DNA of 28,921 nucleotides from Pseudomonadota bacterium (GCA_002704665.1 PAHB01000002.1:1-28921), one strand, 5' to 3'; shown: positions 15,157-24,106, numbered from the stretch's first letter. Numbers and translations are program-made. The notes: generated by a model not told the origin, from the sequence alone.

Positions 15157-15930
15157 CTAGTCAGAAACTCCCAAGTAAGCATCTATAACTCTCTGATTAT
15201 TTTTAATTTCATTTGGCGTTCCTTCACCAATTTTTTGTCCGTAATCTAAAACAACAATTTTGTCACTGATATCCATAACAACACCCATATCGTGTTCAAT
15301 CAATACCACGGATGTTCCGTATTCTTCATTAACATCCAATATGAATCGACTCATATCTTCCTTTTCCTCAACATTCATACCTGCCATAGGTTCGTCGAGA
15401 AGTAGCAGTTCCGGCTCCGCCGCAAGGGCTCTGGCGAGCTCGACTCTTTTTTGTAAACCGTACGGTAATCGTCCAACCGGGGTTTTTCTTATGTGTTGTA
15501 TTTGGAGAAAATCTATGATTTGTTCAACCACCTCTCTGTGTTCGATTTCTTCTCGACTGCACGCACCGAAATAAAACCCTTGCGACAGCAGACCTGCACG
15601 CATTTTGAGGCTTCGGCCAGTCAGAATATTTTCAAGAACTGACATGCCTTTAAAAAGAGCAATATTTTGGAAAGTTCTTGATATCCCCGACTGAGCTGCC
15701 TGAAAAGGGATGACGTTTTTCCAGACAGTATTTTTAAAAATGATTTCGCCTTGCTGTGGTTTGTATACCCCGTTAATTACATTTAGGAGAGAGCTTTTGC
15801 CCGCACCATTCGGACCAATAATTGCTAATATTGATTTCTCTTCGGAGTTAAAACTTACGTTTTTTAGCGCTTTGACCCCCCCAAAGGAGAGAGAAACTTC
15901 ATTCACTTGTAAAATAGATTTTTTTGTCAT
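15157..15930 (-). CDS. LivG-type ABC transporter ATPase
   Basis: 257-residue ATPase of the Liv/HAAT importer. Walker A is GPNGAGKS (39-46); the signature motif is the LivG-like variant LPYGLQKRVELARAL rather than SGGQ; Walker B reads LLLLDEPMAGM and the switch His is in IEHDMGVV. The C terminus YGQKIGEGTPNEIKNN and VIDAYLG is typical. The gene begins 13 bases after the stop of the acyl-CoA ligase gene, with no strong ribosome site of its own, suggesting translation coupled to the ligase. It works with the LivF-type ATPase, giving the usual heterodimeric nucleotide-binding pair. Confidence 0.94.
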   Translation of the reverse strand: MTKKSILQVNEVSLSFGGVKALKNVSFNSEEKSILAIIGPNGAGKSSLLNVINGVYKPQQGEIIFKNTVWKNVIPFQAAQSGISRTFQNIALFKGMSVLENILTGRSLKMRAGLLSQGFYFGACSREEIEHREVVEQIIDFLQIQHIRKTPVGRLPYGLQKRVELARALAAEPELLLLDEPMAGMNVEEKEDMSRFILDVNEEYGTSVVLIEHDMGVVMDISDKIVVLDYGQKIGEGTPNEIKNNQRVIDAYLGVSD

Positions 15931-15943
15931 TTGTTGTGGTTTT

Positions 15944-17854
15944 TTATACGGTTCGAAGTATTACGTTAGCGCTAATATTGCCAGTTCTACCATCTTCAAA
16001 TTTTACCGCGGTTGTGATGTTGCAATCTTTGGATCCATCAAAAAGAGCTTCGACGAGAACTCCATATTTTTCGGCAACAAAGTTTCGTCTTACCTTCCGG
16101 CTTCTGGTTAGTTCGTTGTCATCAGGATCTAGCTCTTTGTGTAGGATAAGGAATCGGCTAATTTTTGAATTTGCTAATTCTTTATCGCGAGATAATTCGG
16201 CATTCACTTTCTTGATACATTCATGCACAAGATCATAAACTTCCGGTTTTCCCGTAAGCTCGATGTAACCAGCATATGCCAATCCTTTACGTTCAGCCCA
16301 ATTGCCGACAGCCTCCATATCAATGTTAATAAACGAGCATACCCTCGACCTTTGGTCGCCAAAGCAAACAGCTTCCTTGATAAATGGAAAAAACTTTAGC
16401 TTATTTTCAATAAATTGTGGTGCAAACATCGTTCCGTCAGTTAGCCTTCCAATATCTTTAGATCGATCTATGATTTTCAGATGTTTATTTGCATCAATAA
16501 AACCGGCATCGCCCGTTTTAAAAAATCCATCTGTGGTTAAGCTTTCTTTGGTGGCATCAGGACGTTTGTAATATTCTTTTAGCATGGATGAGGACTTTAC
16601 TAAGATTTCTCCCGATTCATCAATTTTTATTTTTACTCCCTCCATGACTTTGCCAACGCTATCATTTTTTACGTCCCCATCCGATTGTTTGCAGACATGG
16701 GCAACCGTTTCTGTTTGTCCATAAAGCTGTTTCAAATTCACGCCGATTGACCTGTAAAATTCAAACAAATCCGGGCCAATCGCAGCGCCCGCTGTGTAAG
16801 CAACTCGCACTCTCGATAACCCAAGAACATTCAGCAGAGGGCGAAAAATAAAAATATTGAAAATAAGATACTGGATTCGGTCGATAAGGGGTACTGATTT
16901 TCCGTCCATGATACGACCACCGCACTTTTTTGCAATATTTAATCCATGGTGAAAGAGCCATCGTTTCAAGCGGCCAGCATCCTCCATTCGAATCATAACC
17001 TGAGTTAACATATCCTCAAAAACTCGTGGTGGGGCAAAGTAGTAGGTTGGTCCAATTTCTCTGAGATCCGACATAACGGTATCTGCTGACTCAGGGCAAT
17101 TAACGGTAAAGCCAGCTACTATCGCTTGGGCATAGGAAAAAAGATGATCCCCGACCCAGGCCATAGGCAGATAAGATAATATAGAATCGGCGGAATTGAG
17201 TTTATCAAATTTGATATCTACTTTTGCTGCAGCTATCCATGCTGAATGGGTCAAACAAACTCCTTTGGGTTTGCCAGTAGTTCCTGAGGTGTAAAGTATG
17301 ATGGAGGTGTCTGAAGATTTTCCTTTATTTATTTCTTCTAAAAAAAACGTCGGGTTTTTTGAGTTATAGTCTTTGCCAATTTGACGCAGTTGAGAGTAGG
17401 CGAGTAGGAAACTATCTTTATAGTTTTTTAGTCCTCGCGGGTCATCATAGTACACACGTTTTAGCTGTTCATTAGCTGTGAAAATTTCATTCAGCTTATC
17501 AACCTGTTCTTGGTCTTCAACGATGGCGTAAGTAATGTTTGCATTTGTAATTACATATTCGATCTCATCTGTTATCGCGTCCTGGTACATTGGCACAGGG
17601 ACAGCTCCTAAAGATTGTGCTGCAGCAATGCCCCAGTATAGCCTGGGACGATTATCTCCTATAATTGCTAAATTCATTCCCCTCGCTAATCCCTCTGCAT
17701 GGAGGCCGCATGCCAAATAACGGATTTCAGCGTTTATTTGTGCCCAGGTCCATCCTTGCCATATTCCAAGGTCTTTATGCCTGATGGCGATAGCTTCAGG
17801 CCTTTTTGTGGCCTGTTCTGTGATCAAATGGGGAAAAGTGGCATCAAAGGCCAT
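15944..17854 (-). CDS. long-chain-type acyl-CoA ligase (FadD15-like)
   Basis: 636-residue adenylate-forming enzyme that should convert a carboxylic acid, ATP and CoA into acyl-CoA, AMP and pyrophosphate. The P-loop is canonical, YTSGTTGKPKG (188-198). The adenine motif is YGQTETV, followed by TGDAGFIDANKHLKIIDRSKD and LTDGTMFAPQFIENKLKFFP, a block typical of the FadD15/long-chain subgroup, and the C-terminal lysine region LTRSRKVRR. Chain length and substrate cannot be fixed by sequence; isobutyrate, aromatic or fatty acids are all possible. It is the first gene of the eight-gene operon with the Liv-type importer. Its ribosome site (AGGT) lies within a small hairpin at 17859-17872. The second ligase-like gene of the operon has an altered P-loop, making this the likelier active ligase. 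Confidence 0.92.
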   Translation of the reverse strand: MAFDATFPHLITEQATKRPEAIAIRHKDLGIWQGWTWAQINAEIRYLACGLHAEGLARGMNLAIIGDNRPRLYWGIAAAQSLGAVPVPMYQDAITDEIEYVITNANITYAIVEDQEQVDKLNEIFTANEQLKRVYYDDPRGLKNYKDSFLLAYSQLRQIGKDYNSKNPTFFLEEINKGKSSDTSIILYTSGTTGKPKGVCLTHSAWIAAAKVDIKFDKLNSADSILSYLPMAWVGDHLFSYAQAIVAGFTVNCPESADTVMSDLREIGPTYYFAPPRVFEDMLTQVMIRMEDAGRLKRWLFHHGLNIAKKCGGRIMDGKSVPLIDRIQYLIFNIFIFRPLLNVLGLSRVRVAYTAGAAIGPDLFEFYRSIGVNLKQLYGQTETVAHVCKQSDGDVKNDSVGKVMEGVKIKIDESGEILVKSSSMLKEYYKRPDATKESLTTDGFFKTGDAGFIDANKHLKIIDRSKDIGRLTDGTMFAPQFIENKLKFFPFIKEAVCFGDQRSRVCSFINIDMEAVGNWAERKGLAYAGYIELTGKPEVYDLVHECIKKVNAELSRDKELANSKISRFLILHKELDPDDNELTRSRKVRRNFVAEKYGVLVEALFDGSKDCNITTAVKFEDGRTGNISANVILRTV

Positions 17855-17858
17855 GTTT

Positions 17859-17872
17859 TACCTACCGAGGTA
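17859..17872 (-). promoter_or_regulatory. hairpin over the acyl-CoA ligase ribosome site
   Basis: On the minus strand TACCT (17872-17868), loop CGGT, AGGTA (17863-17859) form a perfect five-base-pair stem. Its right arm contains AGGT, the only Shine-Dalgarno-like sequence before the ATG at 17854. The hairpin would partly hide the ribosome site of the first gene in the transporter operon. It is short, so stability is modest. Confidence 0.35.
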
Positions 17873-17929
17873 TTTCATAAGTTTGTAGCTTACTACATCA
17901 CCACCTATTCTTTAAGGAAAAATCTTCAT

Positions 17930-19258
17930 TTAATGTTTTGCAGATGGAAAATCGCGATTGAGGAGCCGGGGAAAATAGTAGCCTAAGGTGACCGCTCTGG
18001 CAGCAAAGTGAAAATAAAGCGACAACCATAGGCCCGTATTTTGCAATGGCAGTAGCACCCAGTAAACTAGTAGAAATAAGCTCGTTGAGATTAACATGCT
18101 TTTAACCATTTCTCGTGTCCAAGTTGCTCCCAAAAATATTCCATCTAGTTGGTAGCACCAGGTGGCTATGAGTGGCGCGAGGGCTGCCCAGAGCATAAAT
18201 TCTATGGCTGTTTCTTGGATATTAGTATCCACGGTCAATACTCGTATTATATTTGGCCCCAAAGCGATTAACACAATTGAAGCTAAGGCGGCAATAATTG
18301 CACTCCACGAAAGAGTTACCTTAGAGATTCTTACAAAGTCTTTTCTACTTTTTGCACCAATGGCTCTACCAGCTAAACTTTCTGCTGCTATCGCGAAACC
18401 ATCTAAAAAGTAAGCCGTGGTGGTTATAAAGTGCATTAATATTGCGTTGGCTGCAAGTACGAGGTCGCCATTTTTGGCACTTTGTGATGTAAACCACATA
18501 AAAACAAACATTAAAGCTAAAGATCTAACCATTATATCCGTGCTTACGTTAAAAAGTTTTCGGAGTTTGCTAAAATCCCAAATTGATATTTTGTTTTTCT
18601 CTGTTTTTAGGTGAAGATAAATTTTTACGGCAAATATCAACCCAATTGTTGCGGCAAAAAATTCAGCAAATAGGGTGCCAAGTGCTACTCCTTTTACTCC
18701 CATTCCTAATTCGATAACAAAATACCAGTCCAAAAATGCATTTAAAAAATTGAGGATTAGTTGGATTAACAAAGCAATTCGTGCACGTCCTAGGCCTATA
18801 AACCATCCAACCAGCGCGTAATTTATGAATGTAGCTGGGGCTGACCAAATTCTGATATCGAAGTATTCTTTTGATAAAAACTCTACCGAACTGCTAGCCT
18901 TTAAAAAGAAAAAACCTAACGCTGATATAGGTGTTTGTAATGCTATGAGACCGAACCCCGTAGCAAGGCTAACAATCAAAGCGCGCATTAGGATAGCTCT
19001 ACTTTCTGATGGTTCGCACGCTCCAATCGATTGCGCGGTCAAGCTTGTAGTTCCCATTCTGAGAAAACCAAAGCCCCAATATAATAATGAGAAGAGCATC
19101 GCACTGATTGCTACTGCGCCGATAAGTGATGGGTCGGGACTTTGTCCGACGATTGCTGTATCAACAACTCCTATAAGGGGAGTTGAGATATTGGAAATCA
19201 TTACAGGAACAGCTAAGGCGAAAACTTTGTTACTAGTCTTTAATTTATCGGATGCCAT
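17930..19258 (-). CDS. MATE family efflux transporter (DinF-like)
   Basis: 442-residue inner-membrane protein with about twelve hydrophobic helices arranged as two homologous halves. The opening NKVFALAVPVMISNISTPLIGVVDTAIVGQ (landmarks FALAVP and VDTAIVGQ) and the mid-protein YFLDGFAIAAESLAGRAIGAKS are the DinF-branch MATE patterns. MATE proteins export cationic drugs or metabolites in exchange for sodium or protons; the cargo here is unknown. It stands apart from both flanking operons: 75 bases before the acyl-CoA ligase start and 78 bases after the mmsB stop, both gaps without a clear terminator. It may be an independent unit or be read from the valine operon. ATG 19258 fits homologues, but its ribosome site is poor (GGA directly against the ATG). 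Confidence 0.93.
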   Translation of the reverse strand: MASDKLKTSNKVFALAVPVMISNISTPLIGVVDTAIVGQSPDPSLIGAVAISAMLFSLLYWGFGFLRMGTTSLTAQSIGACEPSESRAILMRALIVSLATGFGLIALQTPISALGFFFLKASSSVEFLSKEYFDIRIWSAPATFINYALVGWFIGLGRARIALLIQLILNFLNAFLDWYFVIELGMGVKGVALGTLFAEFFAATIGLIFAVKIYLHLKTEKNKISIWDFSKLRKLFNVSTDIMVRSLALMFVFMWFTSQSAKNGDLVLAANAILMHFITTTAYFLDGFAIAAESLAGRAIGAKSRKDFVRISKVTLSWSAIIAALASIVLIALGPNIIRVLTVDTNIQETAIEFMLWAALAPLIATWCYQLDGIFLGATWTREMVKSMLISTSLFLLVYWVLLPLQNTGLWLSLYFHFAARAVTLGYYFPRLLNRDFPSAKH

Positions 19259-19336
19259 TCCAAGGGTCGTCGAGGATTTATAAAAATTCGACAGGGAACA
19301 AAACGAGTAAGCACAAAACTTAGGACTATTTGTTCA

Positions 19337-20242
19337 CTATTTAGTTGTTCGATTTTCAGCGTAGAGTTCGAAGATACTAGAAAAATCTAGTTTACCGAAA
19401 CCTTTATTTTTGTGTAAGGCGTATAGGCTCAAAGCTTGTGAACCTAACGGCGCTGGAGTAAGACTATTTTTGCAAAGCTCCATGGCTAACCCGAGATCTT
19501 TCAACATCAAGTCAACTTGAAATCCTCCTTTATAACTATTTGCCGATGGAACATTTTTCATGATTCCTGGGACAGGGTTATAAACTTCTACCGCCCAATT
19601 TTGCCCGGTACTTTTTTTAATTATTTCTGAGAGCACAAGTGGGTCCATTCCATTTCTCATTCCCATATTAAGAACCTCAGATGTGCCAGCCATTACAATC
19701 CCTAAAAGCATGTTGTTACAAGCTTTTGCAATTTGGCCTGCACCGCTTTTGCCGGCATAAAATATATTCTTTCCCATGCACTCTAATACGGGTTTAACTC
19801 GATTGTAATCTATCTTTGTCCCGCCTACCATGAACGCCAGGTTACCACTAACTGCACCACCCACTCCGCCAGAGACGGGACAATCAACAAACCCGACTTT
19901 TAACCCTTTGGCGAACTTTGCTACTTTCTGTGCGACGTCAGCTTCAATCGTTGAGCAATCAATTACTAAAGCATTTTTGTGTTCAGAGATTATTTCCATT
20001 AGCTTATTTTTGCCAAGGTATAGGTCATAAACATGTTGTCCAGCTGGTAGCATAGAAATAACGAATTCTGCTCCTTGAGCACATTGTTTTGCAGATGATG
20101 ATGGAGAAGCTCCATCTGGTACAACCTTGTCCATCGCTTTTTTTGAGACGTCAAACACTGCTAACTCGTGTCCCGCTTTGAGAAGATTTTTCACCATAGG
20201 AGCTCCCATGTTGCCGAGTCCAATAAAACCGATCCGCGCCAT
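19337..20242 (-). CDS. mmsB: 3-hydroxyisobutyrate dehydrogenase MmsB
   Basis: Oxidises 3-hydroxyisobutyrate to methylmalonate semialdehyde with NAD in valine breakdown. The Rossmann loop IGFIGLGNMGAPMVKNL starts at residue 4; DCPVSGGVGGA (120-130) is the substrate-binding signature; catalytic lysine K173 lies in GAGQIAKACNNMLL; the C-terminal YKGGFQVDLMLKDLGLA helix is typical of this dehydrogenase rather than of tartronate semialdehyde reductase. Length 301 is normal. It is last of four genes (mmsA, acyl-CoA dehydrogenase, hydrolase, mmsB), 25 bases downstream of the hydrolase. Its product is the substrate of MmsA, encoded first in the same run. Confidence 0.95.
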   Translation of the reverse strand: MARIGFIGLGNMGAPMVKNLLKAGHELAVFDVSKKAMDKVVPDGASPSSSAKQCAQGAEFVISMLPAGQHVYDLYLGKNKLMEIISEHKNALVIDCSTIEADVAQKVAKFAKGLKVGFVDCPVSGGVGGAVSGNLAFMVGGTKIDYNRVKPVLECMGKNIFYAGKSGAGQIAKACNNMLLGIVMAGTSEVLNMGMRNGMDPLVLSEIIKKSTGQNWAVEVYNPVPGIMKNVPSANSYKGGFQVDLMLKDLGLAMELCKNSLTPAPLGSQALSLYALHKNKGFGKLDFSSIFELYAENRTTK

Positions 20243-20267
20243 AATTTGTCGTCCTTAACTCATGAAG

Positions 20268-21374
20268 TTATATAGCAATTAATTTATCAAGTGGGTTGAC
20301 TTCCCAAGGCGGTTTAAAGAAACTGTCTACAATACCAAGGTCCACTTCCTCTAATTTTTTGAAAGTCCATTCGGGCTTATTATCTTTGTCAACTAATTTA
20401 GCTCTTACACCTTCTGGAAATTCACGATTTCTAACGAATTGTCCTGTCAAAATCATTTCTAGTTTGAAAATATCCCATAACGGCATCTTTTCACTGACAC
20501 TGAGTTGTTTTTCAACAATTAGAGCAGAGAGAGGACTGCCGTACGACAAGCTATTCTGCATTTTTTCGAACCAAATATCTTTCATCTGTGCGCTACGGAT
20601 TGTATCAAACGCTTCGGAAAGACTATTTTGATTCATTGCGCTTCGAATAAAATCTGCATGGGGTTTAATTTTTCCAGTTTGTTCTTTCTTAACTTCCTCA
20701 CTTTCGAATTGTAAATCAGAGAGGACATTTTGCACTATTGTATCTGTTTCTTGGTTTCCGAGGTTCGCTGAGCACAATCTATCGATCAAGCTGCCTTTCT
20801 GGGAGTTCGCTAAAAAAAAGTCCGCCAAGTTGAGATCAATCGCATCGATACCATTGATTGGACTGCCCGATACCCCTAGGAACAGGCCGAATGGTTTTGG
20901 GACTTTATTTAGGAAATAGCTACCTCCGACGTCAGGGTAGTACCCGATGGCGGTTTCAGGCATCGCAAGCCTAGATGTTTCGGTAACAACTCTAAAGTTA
21001 CAACCATTCATTAGTCCCATTCCGCCGCCCATCACTATTCCGGATCCCCAGCAAATGATGGGTTTTTTGTAGTTATGCATGTTGTAATCTAGAATAAATT
21101 CTCTAGCGAAAAAAGTTTCTGCATATTCTGATCCCCGGTTTTTTATATTTTCCCTAACACTGACCACGTCGCCACCCGCGCAAAAGGCTTTATCTCCCGC
21201 TCCATCTAAAATAATTACCAAAACTTCTGAGTTAGCCCACTTTTCTAATTGCTCCTGAATTTGATCAACCATTTCCAATGTTAGGGCGTTAAGATTTCTC
21301 TCGGAATTTAAAATAATCTCGGCTATTTTTTTCCCATTTTTTCCAATATTTTCTTTAAAGATGACTTGGTTCAT
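20268..21374 (-). CDS. 3-hydroxyisobutyryl-CoA hydrolase (crotonase family)
   Basis: Crotonase-fold enzyme that releases 3-hydroxyisobutyrate from its CoA thioester. The segment KAFCAGGDVVSVRE (62-75) forms the first oxyanion-hole strand; GSGIVMGGGMGLMNGC (110-125) the second. MPETAIGYYPDVGGSYFL (138-155) supplies the Glu/Asp pair (E140, D148) characteristic of the hydrolase rather than of hydratases. The 368-residue length and the C-terminal FPEGVRAKLVDKDNKPEW segment are also those of the hydrolase group. It is flanked by the isobutyryl-CoA dehydrogenase-like gene (48 bases upstream) and mmsB (25 bases downstream). A distinct hydratase for methacrylyl-CoA is not present in the cluster. Confidence 0.93.
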   Translation of the reverse strand: MNQVIFKENIGKNGKKIAEIILNSERNLNALTLEMVDQIQEQLEKWANSEVLVIILDGAGDKAFCAGGDVVSVRENIKNRGSEYAETFFAREFILDYNMHNYKKPIICWGSGIVMGGGMGLMNGCNFRVVTETSRLAMPETAIGYYPDVGGSYFLNKVPKPFGLFLGVSGSPINGIDAIDLNLADFFLANSQKGSLIDRLCSANLGNQETDTIVQNVLSDLQFESEEVKKEQTGKIKPHADFIRSAMNQNSLSEAFDTIRSAQMKDIWFEKMQNSLSYGSPLSALIVEKQLSVSEKMPLWDIFKLEMILTGQFVRNREFPEGVRAKLVDKDNKPEWTFKKLEEVDLGIVDSFFKPPWEVNPLDKLIAI

Positions 21375-21422
21375 TCCTATACTTCTTTCTGTAAATTTAT
21401 CTTCTAGATATTAAGTTTATTT

Positions 21423-22580
21423 TTAAAGTATCGCTTCGGAGTTTTCAATAAGTATTCTGTTAGAAATAATTAGTCTCATAATTTCGTTCGTCCCCTCGAG
21501 AATTCGATGCACGCGGTTATCTCTCAGATACCTTTCTAGGGGATATTCTTTTATGTAACCTATGCCGCCAAATATCTGAAGTGCTTCATCGCAAATGGTG
21601 AAACACTTATCTGTGGCAAAGCGTTTTGCCATAGCGCAATAAGTGGCTCTGTCAGGATGATCGGAGTCAAGTTTGTTTGCAGCTAGCCTCACCATTTGCC
21701 GAGATGCCACTAGATCGGTATTCATATCTGCAAGTTTAAATCTTAATCCTTGGAATTCAGCTAACGTTTTTCCAAACTGTTTTCTTTCATGCATAAAATC
21801 TCGGGCTTGATCAAAGGCCGCTTGCGCGGTACCAATTGAGCATGCAGCTATGTTTATTCTCCCGCCATCAAGTCCCTGCATCGCAATTTTGAAGCCTTCT
21901 CCTTCCTTTCCAAGCATTGTATCTTTAGATACTCTAACATTATCAAAACTAATAGATCGTGTGGGTTGACTATTCCACCCCATTTTCTTTTCTTTTCGTC
22001 CGAAAGAAATTCCTGGAGTTTTTGAGTCTACTGCAAAAGCCGAAATTCCTGAAGGTCCAAGATCACCTGTTCTGGCAAATACAAGGAGCAAATCAGTGTC
22101 CCCAGCACCGGAAGAAAAAATCTTACCACCGTTCAAAGTAAAGTATTTTCCTGTTTCTATTGCTCTTGTTTTTATGGCGCTCGCATCGGAGCCTGCCCCA
22201 GGTTCAGTTAAACAGTATGAGGCTAAGGCCTTCCCGGTAGTTAGCAGATTTCCCCATTTTCGTTTCGTCTCTTCACTACCAAATTTGCAAACCATCCATG
22301 TGGCCATATTGTGTATTGTTATGAACGCTGTGGTGGATGTACATCCTTTCGCCAATTCCTCGAAAATGATGCTACTATCTAGGCGGCTTAGGCTCAAACC
22401 GCCTTGTTCTTCGGGAGAATACAAGCCGCACATCCCCAGCTCACCTGCTTTCAGGATAGTATTTCTCGGGAAGATTTCTTTTTCATCCCATTCTTGCGCT
22501 TTGGGAGCTAACTCATTCTTTGAAAATATACGGGCCATCTCGGCGAACGCCGATTGCTCTTCATTAAGTTCGAAGTCCAT
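21423..22580 (-). CDS. acyl-CoA dehydrogenase, probable isobutyryl-CoA dehydrogenase
   Basis: FAD-dependent dehydrogenase that should desaturate isobutyryl-CoA to methacrylyl-CoA and pass electrons to ETF. The 385-residue protein shows the family motifs YCLTEPGAGSDASAIKT near residue 125-140, then HERKQFGKTLAEFQGLRFKLADM, FGGIGYIKEYPLERYLRD and the catalytic base E362 in HRILEGTNEIMR near the C terminus. The specificity for isobutyryl-CoA is inferred from its place between mmsA and the hydrolase; sequence alone also fits other short-chain acyl-CoA dehydrogenases. Starts 14 bases after the mmsA stop; the nearest AAGG is too far from the ATG for a normal ribosome site, so translational coupling is likely. 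Confidence 0.92.
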   Translation of the reverse strand: MDFELNEEQSAFAEMARIFSKNELAPKAQEWDEKEIFPRNTILKAGELGMCGLYSPEEQGGLSLSRLDSSIIFEELAKGCTSTTAFITIHNMATWMVCKFGSEETKRKWGNLLTTGKALASYCLTEPGAGSDASAIKTRAIETGKYFTLNGGKIFSSGAGDTDLLLVFARTGDLGPSGISAFAVDSKTPGISFGRKEKKMGWNSQPTRSISFDNVRVSKDTMLGKEGEGFKIAMQGLDGGRINIAACSIGTAQAAFDQARDFMHERKQFGKTLAEFQGLRFKLADMNTDLVASRQMVRLAANKLDSDHPDRATYCAMAKRFATDKCFTICDEALQIFGGIGYIKEYPLERYLRDNRVHRILEGTNEIMRLIISNRILIENSEAIL

Positions 22581-22594
22581 TTTAATTTACAAAA

Positions 22595-24106
22595 CTACCT
22601 TAAATTGATAGATGTATTAACGCCAGTATCAATGTCCTCCTCAAACCATCTTGCGGTTACTGTTTTAGTTTCGGTGTAAAACCTTATCGCCTGTTTTCCA
22701 TAAGCATGTTGATCTCCATAAAACGACTTGCGCCAACCGGTGAAAGAGAACATGGGTAAGGGAACCGGTACAGGTACATTTATACCGACTTGCCCAACTT
22801 GAATTTCATGCTGATATTTTCTAGCAGCTGCTCCGCTGGAGGTAAAAATTGATGTTCCGTTTCCATAGGGGTTTTGATTAACAAGTTCGATAGCATCTTC
22901 GAGATTTGGAACTTCTATTGCTACCAGTACTGGACCAAATATTTCTTCTTTGTAAATTGACATGTCCGTAGTGACGTTCTTAAACATGGTTGGCCCCACC
23001 CAATTACCATCTGGAAATCCCTCTATCACACAATCGGATCCGTCTAAAATGCATTCCGCACCACTTTTTTTCCCTTCTTTTATAAACTCAAGAACCCGTT
23101 GTTTGGCCTGGGGGCTGATAAGTGGTCCATAAGCGGCTTCTTCGTCGTTCCAGATGCCTGGTCGAACTTTAGAAAGTGCATTCTTGACATCGTCTATCCA
23201 ATTCCGCGAATCGCCAACGAACACTGCCACAGAAATTGCCATACATCTTTGCCCCGCCGCGCCAACTGATGAACCAAGTAAATTGTTAATAACTTGTTTC
23301 TTTTGAGCATCAGGCATTATCACCATGTGATTTTTTGCGCCTGCTAGAGCTTGAACTCGTTTTAGATGTTTCGTGCCGGTTCTGTAAATATGCTCTCCAG
23401 CTGCGACAGATCCAACAAAAGAAATTGCTGGCGTATCTTTATGAACCAATAGTTTGTTTACCACGCCTTTGTCACCGTGAATGATCTGGAGCAATCCATC
23501 AGGAGCTCCTGCTTCGAGGAATAATTCCCCAAGTCTGGTAGGCGTTAGGGGATCTTGTTCTGAAGGCTTTAGAACAAAAGTGTTACCACAAGCTATTGCC
23601 ATCGGAAACATCCAAAGAGGTATCATTGCCGGAAAATTAAAGGGAGTAATTCCGACACAAACACCCAAAGGTTGAGTGATGCTGTAACAATCGATCTTTC
23701 GTGCGACGTTCTCAACAGTCTCAACCATTATCAAACTTGCAATGTTACAAGCGTGTTCGACGACTTCGATTCCTCGCCAAACGTCCCCTTTTGCATCTTC
23801 AAGATTTTTGCCGGTTTCTTGAGCTACAATTTCCCCTAGCTCGTCATGATGTTCCTTAAGTAAATGCTGGTATCTGAGCATTAATCTTGCTCTATCTCCA
23901 ACAGAGGTGTTCCTCCAAGTTTCAAAAGCGACTTTTGCGGAAGCAATCGCTTGCTCTACCTCTCCCTCTGTTGCACATGGAACATTGGCTATCACCTCTT
24001 GATTTGCCGGGTTAGTAACAGGAATCAATGTAGAGGTTTTGCTTTCAACTAGTTTTCCGTTGATCAAAAGGGGTACAGTTTTGATTGGAGAAGTTTGATC
24101 GTTCAT
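22595..24106 (-). CDS. mmsA: methylmalonate-semialdehyde dehydrogenase (acylating)
   Basis: CoA-dependent aldehyde dehydrogenase that turns methylmalonate semialdehyde into propionyl-CoA, CO2 and NADH, ending the valine branch. 503 residues, standard. GITPFNFPAMIPLWMFPMA (152-170) and the catalytic cysteine C288 in GAAGQRCMAISVAV are diagnostic. The residue where other aldehyde dehydrogenases have the general-base Glu is Asn in AGAKNHMVIMPDA, as expected for this CoA-using group. The C-terminal SFYGDQHAYGKQAIRFYTETK fits. It is the first gene of the valine run, with a TATAAT box 57 bases upstream and AAGG about ten bases before the ATG. Confidence 0.96.
   Translation of the reverse strand: MNDQTSPIKTVPLLINGKLVESKTSTLIPVTNPANQEVIANVPCATEGEVEQAIASAKVAFETWRNTSVGDRARLMLRYQHLLKEHHDELGEIVAQETGKNLEDAKGDVWRGIEVVEHACNIASLIMVETVENVARKIDCYSITQPLGVCVGITPFNFPAMIPLWMFPMAIACGNTFVLKPSEQDPLTPTRLGELFLEAGAPDGLLQIIHGDKGVVNKLLVHKDTPAISFVGSVAAGEHIYRTGTKHLKRVQALAGAKNHMVIMPDAQKKQVINNLLGSSVGAAGQRCMAISVAVFVGDSRNWIDDVKNALSKVRPGIWNDEEAAYGPLISPQAKQRVLEFIKEGKKSGAECILDGSDCVIEGFPDGNWVGPTMFKNVTTDMSIYKEEIFGPVLVAIEVPNLEDAIELVNQNPYGNGTSIFTSSGAAARKYQHEIQVGQVGINVPVPVPLPMFSFTGWRKSFYGDQHAYGKQAIRFYTETKTVTARWFEEDIDTGVNTSINLR

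Noticed and set aside
18825..19283. Open frame of 152 codons on the plus strand opposite the MATE gene
   Set aside because: Composition mirrors the membrane protein's codons in reverse; no domain features or start signals. The minus-strand MATE reading is unambiguous.
19296..19335. Inverted repeat GAACAAA/TTTGTTC between mmsB and the MATE gene
   Set aside because: Seven base pairs with a 26-base loop and no U-tract; likely chance in AT-rich DNA.
22096..22608. Open frame of 170 codons on the plus strand opposite the acyl-CoA dehydrogenase
   Set aside because: Entirely antisense to a gene with intact family motifs and catalytic Glu; no independent support.
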